Assembly: GCF_000286315.1 (NCBI RefSeq)
Contig: NZ_ALJG01000341.1
Coordinates: 1-32,078, forward strand
DNA: 32,078 bases
Reading direction: 5' to 3'
Source: Paenisporosarcina sp. TG20
Lineage (GTDB): Bacteria; Bacillota; Bacilli; Bacillales_A; Planococcaceae
Shown: positions 14,764 to 23,836 of the stretch, in pieces
How positions within the stretch are numbered: the first letter of the stretch is position 1
How the letters are laid out: every line of letters begins with the position of its first letter
Made by a program: the position numbers and the translations under genes
The notes under the pieces: model-generated
The model's input: only the letters and a program-made list of their open reading frames with translations
The model's database searches: none
What the model was told of the DNA's origin: nothing

Positions 14764-15987
14764 TTATTTCCAACTATATTTATTTAGTCCGACTGGTTGT
14801 TCAAGTGGTTGAGTTAGATTAATACCGTTCCATTGTTCTTCAATAACATTATCTAATTGAATTTGGACTCCGAAGCTAGCTCCAGTTAAAACAAAACTTT
14901 CAATCATTTGAGTTGCTTGCTCTTGTGGTAAAGAATTTAACTCTAGAGGTTCACTGAACTTAATATGAGAAACCCCTTTAATTTCTTCAATTGTATAAGT
15001 AACTGAACTTGGAACCACGTTTGCAAAGAAATCATTTGGAGACGTTTTTAAGTCTTTCAATGCGTCCGACATATTGTTGACTGGTTCACTTAGATTCGGC
15101 ACCATGTAGACCTGACCTGTCGGATCTGTGTATGGATAAACCGGCGTTTTGTAAAGTCCATTAGTAAGAACCGTAGGTGTTTTCTGACCTACTTGATCAA
15201 ACTCAGCTTGACTGCCATCTTCATTTTGATGGTTAATTTGAGTAAAACCTTCAAAAGTGAATTGAAGTGATAAATCATAGGCATTAATAGCTGCACTTGC
15301 AAGGTCATAATCATGCTCTTTTGGTAATCGGTGAACAAGTTGATCTTGGTCAATCTCAAACTTTCCCTTATATGGGTGATAGTCAGTAAAACCAAGTTCT
15401 TCTTCATTGATGTCAGCTGCATATTGCTCATATAATTGTAGCGTATTTGGCGCTTGATTTCCAAAATCTTGTTGGATTTGTTCATTAGGAATTAAAAAAG
15501 TAATTGGCACAACCAATGCATCTTGGGACACTAAACCTATTTTAAACGCTGTGTAATTTACTAAGTCCTCTGTGTAAACAGATGTTAAGATAGAGTCTTC
15601 CTGTACTTCTAATATAGTCATTTGACTTTCATTTTCTGTGTACTCTTCTGATTCTCTTAGCATAGTACTTGCATCCTGTGCTGATTCATTAGAAGAATTT
15701 CCTGTATCTATATCAGAAGATTTTTGTTCAAAGTGCAAAGACTCGGCATTCTCTGTTTTATTAGGTGCATTTATCATAGTAGCAACGAGTAATGTCAATG
15801 TAATTAGCGCTGCAACTGCTACAGCTGGTGGTATCCATACTTTCCGTTTCTTAGGATTAACTTCTGCTAATCGAGGATCTTGTTGTAAACGTTTTAACAC
15901 GTCATCTTTTGAACGCGTGTCTTTTAGCTTAGGCACTTGTCTAAGTAACTGATCAATCTTTTGTTCACTCCATTTATTGTTGCTCAT
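14764..15987 (-). CDS. rsiX: Anti-sigma factor RsiX
   Basis: Membrane-bound inhibitor of the ECF sigma factor SigX. An N-terminal cytoplasmic region (1-50) with amphipathic helices binds the sigma factor, one membrane helix follows (about 51-72), and a large extracytoplasmic part (to 407) contains a low-complexity acidic stretch and a GerMN-like region. There is no zinc-binding HxxxCxxC motif, consistent with the RsiX type rather than ZAS anti-sigma factors. B. subtilis RsiX has 368 residues. AGGAGG lies about 10 bases before the ATG and inside sigX; the genes overlap by 14 bases, as expected for a sigma/anti-sigma pair kept in balance by coupling. Confidence 0.88.
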   Translation of the reverse strand: MSNNKWSEQKIDQLLRQVPKLKDTRSKDDVLKRLQQDPRLAEVNPKKRKVWIPPAVAVAALITLTLLVATMINAPNKTENAESLHFEQKSSDIDTGNSSNESAQDASTMLRESEEYTENESQMTILEVQEDSILTSVYTEDLVNYTAFKIGLVSQDALVVPITFLIPNEQIQQDFGNQAPNTLQLYEQYAADINEEELGFTDYHPYKGKFEIDQDQLVHRLPKEHDYDLASAAINAYDLSLQFTFEGFTQINHQNEDGSQAEFDQVGQKTPTVLTNGLYKTPVYPYTDPTGQVYMVPNLSEPVNNMSDALKDLKTSPNDFFANVVPSSVTYTIEEIKGVSHIKFSEPLELNSLPQEQATQMIESFVLTGASFGVQIQLDNVIEEQWNGINLTQPLEQPVGLNKYSWK

Positions 15988-16516
15988 CGTGAACTTGCCT
16001 CCTATCCGAATGCCCAGATAAGCGATTCCGTAGTTTATGAATTGCCCGGTGTTGTGTGGTTTTTACTTTACCTTCAGACCAACCAAGGACTTGAGCTGTT
16101 TCGATGATTGATAAGTCTTGGAAGTATCTCATGATAACAACCATTTTTTGATCATTTGTACACTCATCTAATGCTCCTAACAATTGCTTCATTTCATCAT
16201 TCATTTGAGCTAATTCCTCAGGAAGAGCTTCTGTGGATTTCAAATCTTGTTTGTCCCAATCAAAAAAGTCAAATGAATGTCGTTTTCTAACCGACGATTT
16301 ACGAAAGTGATCAATTGCAACATTTTTTGCAATTGAAAATAACCATGTTTTTTCAGAACTTTTTCCTTCAAAACGGCTAAATGCTTTTAAAACACGCACA
16401 TATACTTCATGCATTAAATCTTCGGCTGTTTGTCTATTTTTCACCATATACAATAAAAATTGAAATACATCTTTATGGTACTCATCGTACAGTCTGTGAA
16501 AAACGGAGTCATTCAT
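15974..16516 (-). CDS. sigX: ECF RNA polymerase sigma factor SigX
   Basis: Region 2 (about 5-70: HKDVFQFLLYMVKNRQTAED, then FSRFEGKSSEKTWLFSIAKN) and region 4 with a helix-turn-helix (LGWSEGKVKTTQHRAIHKLR, about 145-165) define an extracytoplasmic-function sigma factor. The YDEYHKDVFQFLLYMVK start is close to B. subtilis SigX, which controls cell-surface charge genes and responds to cell-envelope stress. I use the ATG at 16516 (180 residues), preceded by GGGGGGAG. The ATG six codons upstream has no ribosome binding site. It lies 46 bases after resE, with a candidate autoregulatory promoter across the resE stop, and precedes its anti-sigma gene. Confidence 0.92.
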   Translation of the reverse strand: MNDSVFHRLYDEYHKDVFQFLLYMVKNRQTAEDLMHEVYVRVLKAFSRFEGKSSEKTWLFSIAKNVAIDHFRKSSVRKRHSFDFFDWDKQDLKSTEALPEELAQMNDEMKQLLGALDECTNDQKMVVIMRYFQDLSIIETAQVLGWSEGKVKTTQHRAIHKLRNRLSGHSDRRQVHDEQQ

Positions 16517-16541
16517 TAAACTCCCCCCGTTCATAGTAGTA

Positions 16542-16567
16542 GTCGTTTCAATTTAAAAAAGGTTACA
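16542..16567 (-). promoter_or_regulatory. Candidate SigX autoregulatory (ECF) promoter
   Basis: On the minus strand TGTAAC (16562-16567) and CGAC (16542-16545) are 16 bases apart, the layout of a B. subtilis SigX promoter. It stands 26 bases before the sigX ATG, and the -35 box is made of the last codons and stop of resE. Confidence 0.7.
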
Positions 16568-18344
16568 AGTTTTTAATTGGTAATGTAAACGTGAAAGTGG
16601 TTCCAATATTCCCTTTACTCTTTACGGTTATTACACCATCATGTGCTTCTACCATATTTTTAGCAATAGCAAGCCCCAAGCCTGTTCCACCAACACTTCT
16701 TGTTCTCGATTTATCCGCTTTATAAAAACGTTCGAATATATAAGGTATATCTTCAGCAGGTATTCCGGAACCTGTGTCCTCAACACTTATTTTTACGAAT
16801 GCATTATGTTTTTCGACACGGACTGTCACTTTTCCTTTATTTGCAGTATGTCGAATTGCATTATCAATTAAATTAGTCAACACTTGTTCAATGCGGTCTT
16901 CGTCGATCTCAGCCGTTAGTTGTGGGGAAACCAAAGTTTCAAATGTCAATAAAATATTGGATTCTCTGGCCACTTGGGCAAATTTTTGAGTGATTCGTTC
17001 AATTACTTTAGCAACTTCTAGCTGTTCTTTATAAAGTCGCATTCTGCCAGATTCCATACGTGCTAAGTCGAGTAAATCTGTAACTAAACGTCCCATTCGT
17101 TGAGATTCTTCATAAATAATTTTCATCATTTCATCACGTTCTTCTTCAGAAGATACAACATTATCTAATAAAGCTTCACTATAGCCTTGTAACATAGCAA
17201 TTGGCGTTCTCAGTTCATGAGACACGTTTGCAATAAAGTCTGAACGCAGGTGGTCCAGTCGATGTTGTTCTGTCATATCCCTAAGTACAGCTACAGCTCC
17301 ACGAATAGCAGTGCCACTGTACAAAGGAGTTATAGAAATAGCATAATAGTTACCTTCCATTTCAAGTTCTTCATTTATTTCTTCTTCTAAATGAAGTACA
17401 TGATCGAGCATATGGTCCAATTCTATTGGAATTGGTTGTCCTTTGTTTGTACCTATACTGAAAAACCACTTTTGCAACAACTTATCTGCTTGTGAATTAC
17501 TTATTAAAATGGTATGGTTTCGATTAAATGTAATAACGGCATCTGTCATAGAGGTTAGTATACTGGATAATTGCTCTTTTTCTTGATTAATTACTTCTAA
17601 ATGGTGTTTTAACTGCCGCCCCATCTGGTTGAATGCCGTTGCCAACTGACCAATTTCATCGTTTTGAAGTGTCGGTAACTTCGTATCAAAATTACCTTTT
17701 GACAGTTCAAACGCAGCCTCACGCATTTTGCGTAATGGAGATGTAATTCGAGTGGATAAGAAAAACGCAAAAAAGGTCGTTAACATAAACGCAATAAATG
17801 CAGATAAAAACACAATATTGGTCGTTTCTTTTGTTGTTTGTTGGATAACATCTAAACTTTGATAAATGAATACTGCACCATGTAATTCATTCTCAACATT
17901 TAATGGTGACGCCAATACTATAAAGGATTCCATTTGATCTTTATTCTTTAATGATGGCAAAATCATTTCCTTTAATATCGGTTGTGATGTTTCAAAAACA
18001 TTTACAAGTGTTTTATCATTGATAATTTGCTGTTTAATTGCCTCTCCATTTTCACCTTCATGCAATGTTAAAGACACTTCGTGAGGTTCTTTTGCAATAA
18101 GTGCATTTGTTGCAGGACCTAATATACCGGAAATAATAACCAGAGAAGTGTCCATATCTTCATGTTCATTAACGATTCGTGCAATTGTACCTGCTTCTTG
18201 GCGTAACGAGGCCTCCGCTTGTTGACTATGGTAGTTTCCCAAGAACTCTAGCATCAGGATCGTAATGATGAACAATACAAACGAAACGAGAAGCAATATG
18301 GTTACCCAAAGCTTCCCGACAACGCTGTTCCATATTCTATTCAT
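16563..18344 (-). CDS. resE: Sensor histidine kinase ResE
   Basis: Membrane kinase that phosphorylates ResD in response to oxygen limitation or nitric oxide. Order: membrane helix 1 (about 9-33), extracytoplasmic loop (about 35-174), helix 2 (about 175-197), HAMP (about 198-250), a PAS-like domain (about 258-360), HisKA with His376 in NVSHELRTP, and HATPase with the N box NLIDNAIRHT and G boxes DTGSGIP and GGTGLGLAIAK. I start at the ATG at 18344 (593 residues, B. subtilis 589) because GAGG stands 6 bases upstream. The frame is open 14 codons further, but into resD. It overlaps the resD stop by 8 bases, so expression is coupled. Confidence 0.95.
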   Translation of the reverse strand: MNRIWNSVVGKLWVTILLLVSFVLFIITILMLEFLGNYHSQQAEASLRQEAGTIARIVNEHEDMDTSLVIISGILGPATNALIAKEPHEVSLTLHEGENGEAIKQQIINDKTLVNVFETSQPILKEMILPSLKNKDQMESFIVLASPLNVENELHGAVFIYQSLDVIQQTTKETTNIVFLSAFIAFMLTTFFAFFLSTRITSPLRKMREAAFELSKGNFDTKLPTLQNDEIGQLATAFNQMGRQLKHHLEVINQEKEQLSSILTSMTDAVITFNRNHTILISNSQADKLLQKWFFSIGTNKGQPIPIELDHMLDHVLHLEEEINEELEMEGNYYAISITPLYSGTAIRGAVAVLRDMTEQHRLDHLRSDFIANVSHELRTPIAMLQGYSEALLDNVVSSEEERDEMMKIIYEESQRMGRLVTDLLDLARMESGRMRLYKEQLEVAKVIERITQKFAQVARESNILLTFETLVSPQLTAEIDEDRIEQVLTNLIDNAIRHTANKGKVTVRVEKHNAFVKISVEDTGSGIPAEDIPYIFERFYKADKSRTRSVGGTGLGLAIAKNMVEAHDGVITVKSKGNIGTTFTFTLPIKNL

Positions 18345-19053
18345 TAAAAACCTCAAACTTATATCCGACTCCCCATACAGTAACAATCATTTTTGCAGCT
18401 TTCTCGGATACACGATTCAATTTTTCACGTAATCTTTTTACGTGAGTATCCACTGTCCGTAAGTCACCAAAGAAATCATAATGCCACACTTCTTTTAGCA
18501 ATTGTTCTCGATCAAATACTTTATCTGGAGATTTTGCTAAAAAATAAAGGAGTTCATATTCCTTAGGTGTTAAATTCACTTCTGCTCCATCTGCAGTGAC
18601 ACGGTGAGCATCATGATCAATTATTAAATTCGGAAATACAACTAATTCTTTTGATGAAGTTGAAGTTGATATTGGTGATATTGTCACCGAGCGTCGTAAT
18701 ACTGCTTTTACTCGCAATACCACTTCGCGTGGGCTAAACGGTTTAACGATGTAATCATCTGCTCCCAATTCAAACCCTTGAACTCTATCTACTTCTTCAC
18801 CTTTTGCTGTTAGTAAAAGGATTGGTGTTGTTTTTTGTTCGCGAAGTTCAGCAATGACCTCTAAGCCATTTTTTTCAGGCATCATTATATCTAATATGAT
18901 ACAGTGGTAATCTTTTTCAAGTGCCATTTCTAACGCAATAGCACCATTCTCAGCTTCATCTACTTCATATCCTTCACGTTCTAAATACATTTTTAATAAA
19001 CGTCGAATGCGATCCTCGTCATCTACTACTAATACTGCAATATGTTCTGACAT
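18337..19053 (-). CDS. resD: Response regulator ResD
   Basis: OmpR/PhoB-type regulator activating respiratory and anaerobic genes, including resABC and ctaA in B. subtilis. Receiver domain 1 to about 120 with the acidic pocket D11-D12, phospho-acceptor Asp55 (ILDIMMP) and conserved LTAKG. The C-terminal winged-helix DNA-binding domain (about 140-238) has LTPKEYELLYFLAK and RTVDTHVKRLREKL. Length 238 (B. subtilis 240). AAGGGG lies about 9 bases before the ATG. The 217-base gap after resC contains the resABC terminator, so resDE probably also has its own promoter; I could not identify a convincing one. Confidence 0.96.
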   Translation of the reverse strand: MSEHIAVLVVDDEDRIRRLLKMYLEREGYEVDEAENGAIALEMALEKDYHCIILDIMMPEKNGLEVIAELREQKTTPILLLTAKGEEVDRVQGFELGADDYIVKPFSPREVVLRVKAVLRRSVTISPISTSTSSKELVVFPNLIIDHDAHRVTADGAEVNLTPKEYELLYFLAKSPDKVFDREQLLKEVWHYDFFGDLRTVDTHVKRLREKLNRVSEKAAKMIVTVWGVGYKFEVFNE

Positions 19054-19231
19054 ATTAGGTTACCCCTTCCGTCATATCTCTATCAATTATTGTACAGTTA
19101 CATGCTCAATAAGAAAAGCGCAAAGCGGTATTACACTTGTCTTCCTATTAGATAGTATAAAGGTTTATCACTCTGTAAGCTCCACGTTCTTAAAATGGAG
19201 TTCTATACTAAAGTTATATTTTTTATACAAA

Positions 19232-19264
19232 GATGAAAAGCCCTTCCCTCGCAAGGAAAAGGCT
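19232..19264 (-). terminator. Terminator of resABC
   Basis: On the minus strand AGCCTTTTCC (19255-19264) pairs with GGGAAGGGCT (19239-19248) around a 6-base loop. The 10-bp stem has two G-U pairs and is followed by TTTTCATC. It starts 6 bases past the resC stop, which is a double TAA. Read-through into resDE is probably reduced rather than abolished. Confidence 0.75.
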
Positions 19265-19270
19265 CGCTTA

Positions 19271-20461
19271 TTATGCGTAAGAATGTAAACCAGCAATTAT
19301 TAAATTAACTGCAATTAAATTAAACATGATAATAATAAAGCCAATAACTGCTAACCAGGCAGACTTTTCTCCCTGCCATCCTTTTGAAAAACGAAGATGC
19401 ATGAATGCAGCATAGAATAACCAAGTAATGAGAGCCCAAACTTCTTTTGGATCCCAGCCCCAGAACCTAGCCCACGCTTCATGTGCCCAAATCATGGCAA
19501 ATATAAGCGCCCCAAGTGTGAATATTGGAAAACCAATCGATACTGCTCGATATCCAATTTCATCCATCAATTGTAAGTTTGCTTTTTGAGCAAAAGGTTT
19601 TAACAATGCTGAAATTGGTTTACGAGTAATTAAACGAATCAACCCGTAAAGTAACGTACCAAATAGTAAAGACCAAGTAACAGTCGTTAACTTTTTCGCA
19701 TTTATTATTGACGGTGTCTCTACAAGAGGCGTCATTGCTTCAGGTGTCAAAGCTTCATACTCATTCATTCCAAAAAGTGGTGGAGTATTATAAATAATAC
19801 TTTTTGCCTTTTGTTCTTTGTCTACATAATTAAATGACGCTTCGTAATCCATAAGACTAAAAGTTGTTGTTGAAGCAACAAATCCCACAGCTAAAATTAG
19901 TGTGTACATTACCGCTTCTAACCAGAAACGTTGTTTAGATTTTTTTGAAATATCTACACTTTTCAATAAATAAACTAAACCTGCAACTGCACTAATCGCT
20001 AATATTGATTCACCTAACGCAGCTGTAATAACATGTACGTATAACCAATAGCTTTTAAGTGCAGGGATTAGAGGAGTAATTTCGCTCGGAAACATACTTG
20101 CATAGCCAATGATGATTATTGCAATCGGTAATGCGAATAACCCTAATACTGGTGTTTTATATATGAAGTAAATTAAGATAAACGAACCGACAACCATCAT
20201 GCCGAAAGCTGTTGTAAATTCAAATAAATTACTAACAGGGGCATGTCCTCCTGCAATCCAACGTGTAATGAAATATGCTAAGTGTGAAATAAATCCAATA
20301 ATTGTAACAATAATCCCAAGAAGTCCCCATCGTTTTTCAGAATTTGATGTTGTTCCTACTTTTGTCCCTTTGACTGCTCCACCGAAAAATAGTGTTGCAA
20401 TTAAATAACAAACAAATGCCACAAATAATAAATTACTACTAATCGAGACTAGTTGTGTCAT
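19271..20461 (-). CDS. resC: Cytochrome c biogenesis protein ResC (CcsA/CcmF family)
   Basis: With ResB it forms the System II complex that delivers haem across the membrane and attaches it to apocytochrome c. About eight or nine membrane helices are visible, with the tryptophan-rich WWD motif ([17 protein letters not shown], about 335-350) that binds haem and conserved histidines before it. Length 396, close to B. subtilis ResC (about 390). Its ATG overlaps the resB stop in an ATGA arrangement (20458-20461), so it is coupled to resB. Last gene of resABC; a terminator follows at once. Confidence 0.95.
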   Translation of the reverse strand: MTQLVSISSNLLFVAFVCYLIATLFFGGAVKGTKVGTTSNSEKRWGLLGIIVTIIGFISHLAYFITRWIAGGHAPVSNLFEFTTAFGMMVVGSFILIYFIYKTPVLGLFALPIAIIIIGYASMFPSEITPLIPALKSYWLYVHVITAALGESILAISAVAGLVYLLKSVDISKKSKQRFWLEAVMYTLILAVGFVASTTTFSLMDYEASFNYVDKEQKAKSIIYNTPPLFGMNEYEALTPEAMTPLVETPSIINAKKLTTVTWSLLFGTLLYGLIRLITRKPISALLKPFAQKANLQLMDEIGYRAVSIGFPIFTLGALIFAMIWAHEAWARFWGWDPKEVWALITWLFYAAFMHLRFSKGWQGEKSAWLAVIGFIIIMFNLIAVNLIIAGLHSYA

Positions 20462-22116
20462 GACGATTTTTCACCATCCTTTTTAAGCTCTTGATCTTCT
20501 GCGTCTTGTTGATCAATGTACTGAGGCAGCTGTGCAGTTTCCGTAACTTGATCTAACTCTTTTTTTATCCCAAACCAGTTTTTGTTTGTATGGGCTGCAA
20601 CTACTAATTGACCATCATTATTTTCATGAATCCAAATCCGACGATGATTGAAGTAAGAGCCTTGTGCAACACCAATCATAAAGATTACACCACCAAGTGC
20701 TAATATCCATAAAGTTTTGTCTTTACGAATCGTTAATCCAGAGATATCGCGAGTATCAACACTTTGAAATTCAAGTTTATAGTTATTATCGCCAAATGGT
20801 TCCACTGTTTGTTTGATTGCAACGAAACTAGTTTCACCTTTAGGAGTCTCAGGTGTAATCATTTCAACTAAAAATGCCGGGTTATTTGGAACTGGAGATT
20901 TTGTTTGCGGTTCTCCATTTTCAAATCCAGAAAAGTCTGGATAATACCCTTTCAACTCAACTGTTGCACCATTACCTAAATCATAGAAAGGTTCGGGTTT
21001 ATCAAGATTAATAGAAAGATCACCGAGTGATTCGCCAGTAGCTTTATTGGATAAATTAAAGTGCATAGTACTAAGTTCATCTAAACGAAAATCCATTTGA
21101 TAGATAGCATAATCCTCAAATTTCAATGGTTTATTTACTTGAATCGATTCTTTTTTCACTTCAATTAAATCTGTAGTTTGACCTGGCAAAGCATCTTCTG
21201 AATTTTTATATAACACTACATCTGTTTGGAAATTAGATGCAATCGTCCCTACTCGTTCAATTGCTTCACCAAAAACTTCATCAGTTTGCTCTTTATCATA
21301 GGTTTCTAAAATAAACTCTTTACTTTCTAAGTAAAATCCAGGAACTTCTGGAATAGCAAGAGTTTCACCTTCTCGGAGCCACATCGTTTCATCCATATAA
21401 AATCCTGGCAAAGTTCTAAGCATTACGCCTAATAGAAAAATAATGAGTCCAACATGATTTACATAAGGTCCCCATCTAGCAAAACGACCTTTTTCAGCTA
21501 GCAAAGCACCCTTTTCACGCTTCACTTTATAGCGAAGATCTTTTAACTTTTCTTCACTTATAGATAATGTATCTTCACCCAAAATGTTTTCACCTTGAGC
21601 AAATAATCGCTGGCTTTTCATAAAGCTTCCATGTCTTCTCGTACGTTGTTTTTTTAATGATTTGTACAGAGGAACAACACGGTCTAAACTAGCAACTATG
21701 ATAGATATACCAAGCATCCCTATTAGTGTTTGAAACCACCAAGAACCATATAAATCAGATAAGCCTAACCAATTATAGATGCTTCCAAACGAGCCATAGA
21801 CACGTTCATAATAAGCTGCAATCTCGGCAGCCCCTCTTACTGGTACAAACAATACTTGAGGTAATATCGTTCCTATAGCCGCTGCGACTAATATTATAAT
21901 GATTAAAGAAATTCCAACTTTCACACTCGAAAAAAAGTTCCAAACTTTATCAATAATAGATTTGTTATACGTTTGTGAACGTCGTGCAGTACCTTCATAA
22001 CGCATGTCCGCTAATTTTTGCTTTTTCGCTTCTGTTGTGAGGGGTCGACCACAGTTTCCACATAACACTGTTCCTTCTGGATTTTCATGCCCACAAGCAC
22101 AAATGATGTTGTTCAT
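20458..22116 (-). CDS. resB: Cytochrome c biogenesis protein ResB
   Basis: System II partner of ResC. The N-terminus has a zinc-ribbon-like pair CxC/CxxC (Cys6, Cys8, Cys19, Cys22), as in the Bacillus ResB, followed by [17 protein letters not shown], which is nearly invariant in the family. Then come membrane helices (about 70-90, 135-155, 220-240), a large extracytoplasmic domain (about 245-475) and a final helix (about 478-498). Length 552 (B. subtilis 542). AAGGAG before the ATG overlaps the resA stop; the gap is 12 bases. Confidence 0.95.
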   Translation of the reverse strand: MNNIICACGHENPEGTVLCGNCGRPLTTEAKKQKLADMRYEGTARRSQTYNKSIIDKVWNFFSSVKVGISLIIIILVAAAIGTILPQVLFVPVRGAAEIAAYYERVYGSFGSIYNWLGLSDLYGSWWFQTLIGMLGISIIVASLDRVVPLYKSLKKQRTRRHGSFMKSQRLFAQGENILGEDTLSISEEKLKDLRYKVKREKGALLAEKGRFARWGPYVNHVGLIIFLLGVMLRTLPGFYMDETMWLREGETLAIPEVPGFYLESKEFILETYDKEQTDEVFGEAIERVGTIASNFQTDVVLYKNSEDALPGQTTDLIEVKKESIQVNKPLKFEDYAIYQMDFRLDELSTMHFNLSNKATGESLGDLSINLDKPEPFYDLGNGATVELKGYYPDFSGFENGEPQTKSPVPNNPAFLVEMITPETPKGETSFVAIKQTVEPFGDNNYKLEFQSVDTRDISGLTIRKDKTLWILALGGVIFMIGVAQGSYFNHRRIWIHENNDGQLVVAAHTNKNWFGIKKELDQVTETAQLPQYIDQQDAEDQELKKDGEKSS

Positions 22117-22128
22117 ATGATCGACTCC

Positions 22129-22674
22129 TTATTTTGGACGTATCTCTTCCATAAAACCAGCGATATCTTTTTCCGTCATAACTCCTCCGATTACGATTCG
22201 CTCTATTTTTCCTTCCGGATTAACTAACATTGTCGTTGGAAGAGGGTCAATGTTATAGGCTTCCATAACACTTCTCGTTTTATCAATAACAATTGGAAAG
22301 CTTAATCCATATTGATTAGCAAATCGTTGTACTTCGAAATCGGACTGAGCAATGTTAATCGCTAGAATTTGAATTCCTTGATCTTTATAAATTTCATATT
22401 GGCTATCCATTGCTGGCATTTCTTTCACACATGGTTTACACCATGTCCCCCAAAAATTTAAAAAGACACCTTGGCCTTTATAATCTGACAAGCGATGTTT
22501 ATTCCCATCTAAATCCACCAATGTGAAATCAGGTGCAGTATCACCAATGGCTAGTACTTCAAATTTCTCTTTCGTTGCATTGGTGTATATGGTAAATACA
22601 ATAGCAATTATGAGAATGGATAAAATAATTGTTCTTACAATAAATCTTTTTTGTTTCTTTTTCGCCTGAGCCAT
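22129..22674 (-). CDS. resA: Thiol-disulfide oxidoreductase ResA
   Basis: Membrane-tethered thioredoxin-like protein facing outward that reduces the haem-binding cysteines of apocytochrome c. An N-terminal anchor (about 11-31) precedes the thioredoxin fold. The active site is WCKPC (Cys79, Cys82), and Glu85 corresponds to the functionally important Glu80 of B. subtilis ResA. The second active-site position is Lys where B. subtilis has Glu (CEPC). cis-Pro is in DPLPTTML. Length 181 (B. subtilis 179). GGAGGTCC before the ATG. First gene of resABC with an extended -10 promoter upstream. Confidence 0.95.
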   Translation of the reverse strand: MAQAKKKQKRFIVRTIILSILIIAIVFTIYTNATKEKFEVLAIGDTAPDFTLVDLDGNKHRLSDYKGQGVFLNFWGTWCKPCVKEMPAMDSQYEIYKDQGIQILAINIAQSDFEVQRFANQYGLSFPIVIDKTRSVMEAYNIDPLPTTMLVNPEGKIERIVIGGVMTEKDIAGFMEEIRPK

Positions 22675-22709
22675 TATTTGGACCTCCTACATGCGAATAA
22701 TTCTTTTTT

Positions 22710-22718
22710 ATTATACCA
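22710..22718 (-). promoter_or_regulatory. Extended -10 promoter of resABC
   Basis: The minus strand has TGGTATAAT, a perfect TGn-TATAAT, with TATAAT at 22710-22715, 36 bases before the resA start. There is no good -35, as in promoters that depend on an activator; in B. subtilis resA is activated by ResD. The dependence is inferred. Confidence 0.55.
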
Positions 22719-22778
22719 AAGAAAAACAGTTACTAAATCCGCACATTTGAAGGGTTTGTGAACGTTTATAGAGATTGT

Positions 22779-22970
22779 CTAGAAAGTCTGACTGATTATG
22801 TTATTCATTAGAATTATTCTTCTATGTTCTAGTGAATCTATAACTTGGATTTCTCTTATATGTTTAATTGCATTCTTAGAAGTCTTCGCTTCCTCAAGGC
22901 AGGCACCCAAAAGGCACTCAAATGAAATCCACCCGTAAGTGGCATCATTAGAGTGCCTTAAACGGCTCAT
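22779..22970 (-). CDS. Possible small protein, or spurious frame over an inverted repeat
   Basis: A 63-codon frame begins at an ATG with AGGAG 4 bases upstream and encodes a soluble, charged peptide (LEEAKTSKNAIKHIREI, then LEHRRIILMNNI) that I do not recognise. The first 20 codons coincide with a large imperfect inverted repeat (22911-22968), which argues that the region is structural. Located between rluB and resA, in a 332-base stretch that otherwise holds only the resA promoter. In B. subtilis nothing comparable lies here. Confidence 0.25.
   Translation of the reverse strand: MSRLRHSNDATYGWISFECLLGACLEEAKTSKNAIKHIREIQVIDSLEHRRIILMNNIISQTF
22911..22969. repeat. Large imperfect inverted repeat downstream of rluB
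   Basis: AAGGCACTC (22911-22919) pairs perfectly with GAGTGCCTT (22951-22959), then AAATGA with TCATTA in the interior and CCAC with GTGG around a 6-base loop. On the minus strand it lies about 40 bases after the rluB stop and is followed by TTTTGGG, too G-rich for a good intrinsic terminator. It may be a weak terminator, a mini-element or a structured RNA. Confidence 0.4.
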
Positions 22971-23006
22971 TATGCTCCTATTTGTATATCTACGAATATT
23001 TGCAAA

Positions 23007-23741
23007 TTATGTCCCGATTTTTCCTGTTTCAGCCATTACACGTAACAATTTTATTTCATGAGCAGATAATTCTCTTGAATCTCCTGCGTTTAAGCCATGT
23101 AAAGTTAAAAAAGCAAATCGTTCACGTTTCAACTTCTGAACTGGAAAACCGATCGCATCAAACATACGGCGAACTTGACGGTTTTTCCCTTCATGAATGG
23201 TAATTTCAACAATTGATTTGTTTGCTTTTGTTTCAGCAGATAATAATTTCACGTGAGCGGGTGCTGTTTTTCCATCTTCTAGAACAATTCCGCGCTCTAA
23301 AGGACGCAGCTGTTCTTTAGATGGGATCCCTTTAAGTCGAGCTACATATGTTTTATCAATTTTAAATTTAGGGTGTGTAACCATATATGAAAAATCACCA
23401 TCATTAGTCATAATTAATAAACCTGATGTCTCATAATCTAAACGCCCAACCGGAAATAACCGTTCTTGAATGTGCGGAAATAGGTCCGCAACTGTTTTAC
23501 GACCTCTGTCATCTGTGACTGCTGATATTATTCCTTTTGGTTTATACAATAAATGATAAACTTTTTGTTCTTTTTCAAGCTTTACACCTTCTACTTCAAC
23601 CGTATCTGTTGGAGATACTTTAACTCCTAATTCTTTAATAACTTTTCCATTTACTGATACTTTACCTTCAAGAATGAGTTGTTCTGATTTTCTTCGTGAA
23701 GCAACTCCAGCATGTGCTAACATTTTTTGTAGTCTTTCCAT
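23007..23741 (-). CDS. rluB: 23S rRNA pseudouridine synthase RluB
   Basis: Converts a uridine of 23S rRNA (position 2605 in E. coli numbering) to pseudouridine. An N-terminal S4 RNA-binding domain (about 2-48, RLQKMLAHAGVASRRKSE) is followed by the RsuA/RluB-type catalytic domain, with Asp102 in GRLDYETSGLL as the nucleophile and the closing NRQVRRM motif. I start at the ATG at 23741, with AGAGGTG upstream, giving 244 residues, as in B. subtilis. The frame opens 16 codons earlier through non-conserved sequence. It is separated from dacB by a terminator. The spmA and spmB genes that lie between dacB and rluB in B. subtilis are absent. Confidence 0.94.
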   Translation of the reverse strand: MERLQKMLAHAGVASRRKSEQLILEGKVSVNGKVIKELGVKVSPTDTVEVEGVKLEKEQKVYHLLYKPKGIISAVTDDRGRKTVADLFPHIQERLFPVGRLDYETSGLLIMTNDGDFSYMVTHPKFKIDKTYVARLKGIPSKEQLRPLERGIVLEDGKTAPAHVKLLSAETKANKSIVEITIHEGKNRQVRRMFDAIGFPVQKLKRERFAFLTLHGLNAGDSRELSAHEIKLLRVMAETGKIGT

Positions 23742-23800
23742 TCTTTCACCTCTTCGTAAATTCCATTCTCTGTTGAAATTATGCCACACTTTCCCTCAAA

Positions 23801-23833
23801 ACAAAAGAAGACCGCTTAGTGATAAAGCAGTCT
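23801..23833 (-). terminator. Terminator of scpA-scpB-dacB
   Basis: On the minus strand AGACTGCTT (23825-23833) pairs with AAGCGGTCT (23809-23817), with one G-U pair. It is followed by TCTTTTGTTTT and begins immediately after the dacB stop. Confidence 0.8.
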
Positions 23834-23836
23834 CCT

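Noticed and set aside
15189-15485. 98-codon minus-strand frame inside rsiX
   Set aside because: Out of frame with rsiX, Lys/Leu-rich shadow translation without a ribosome binding site.
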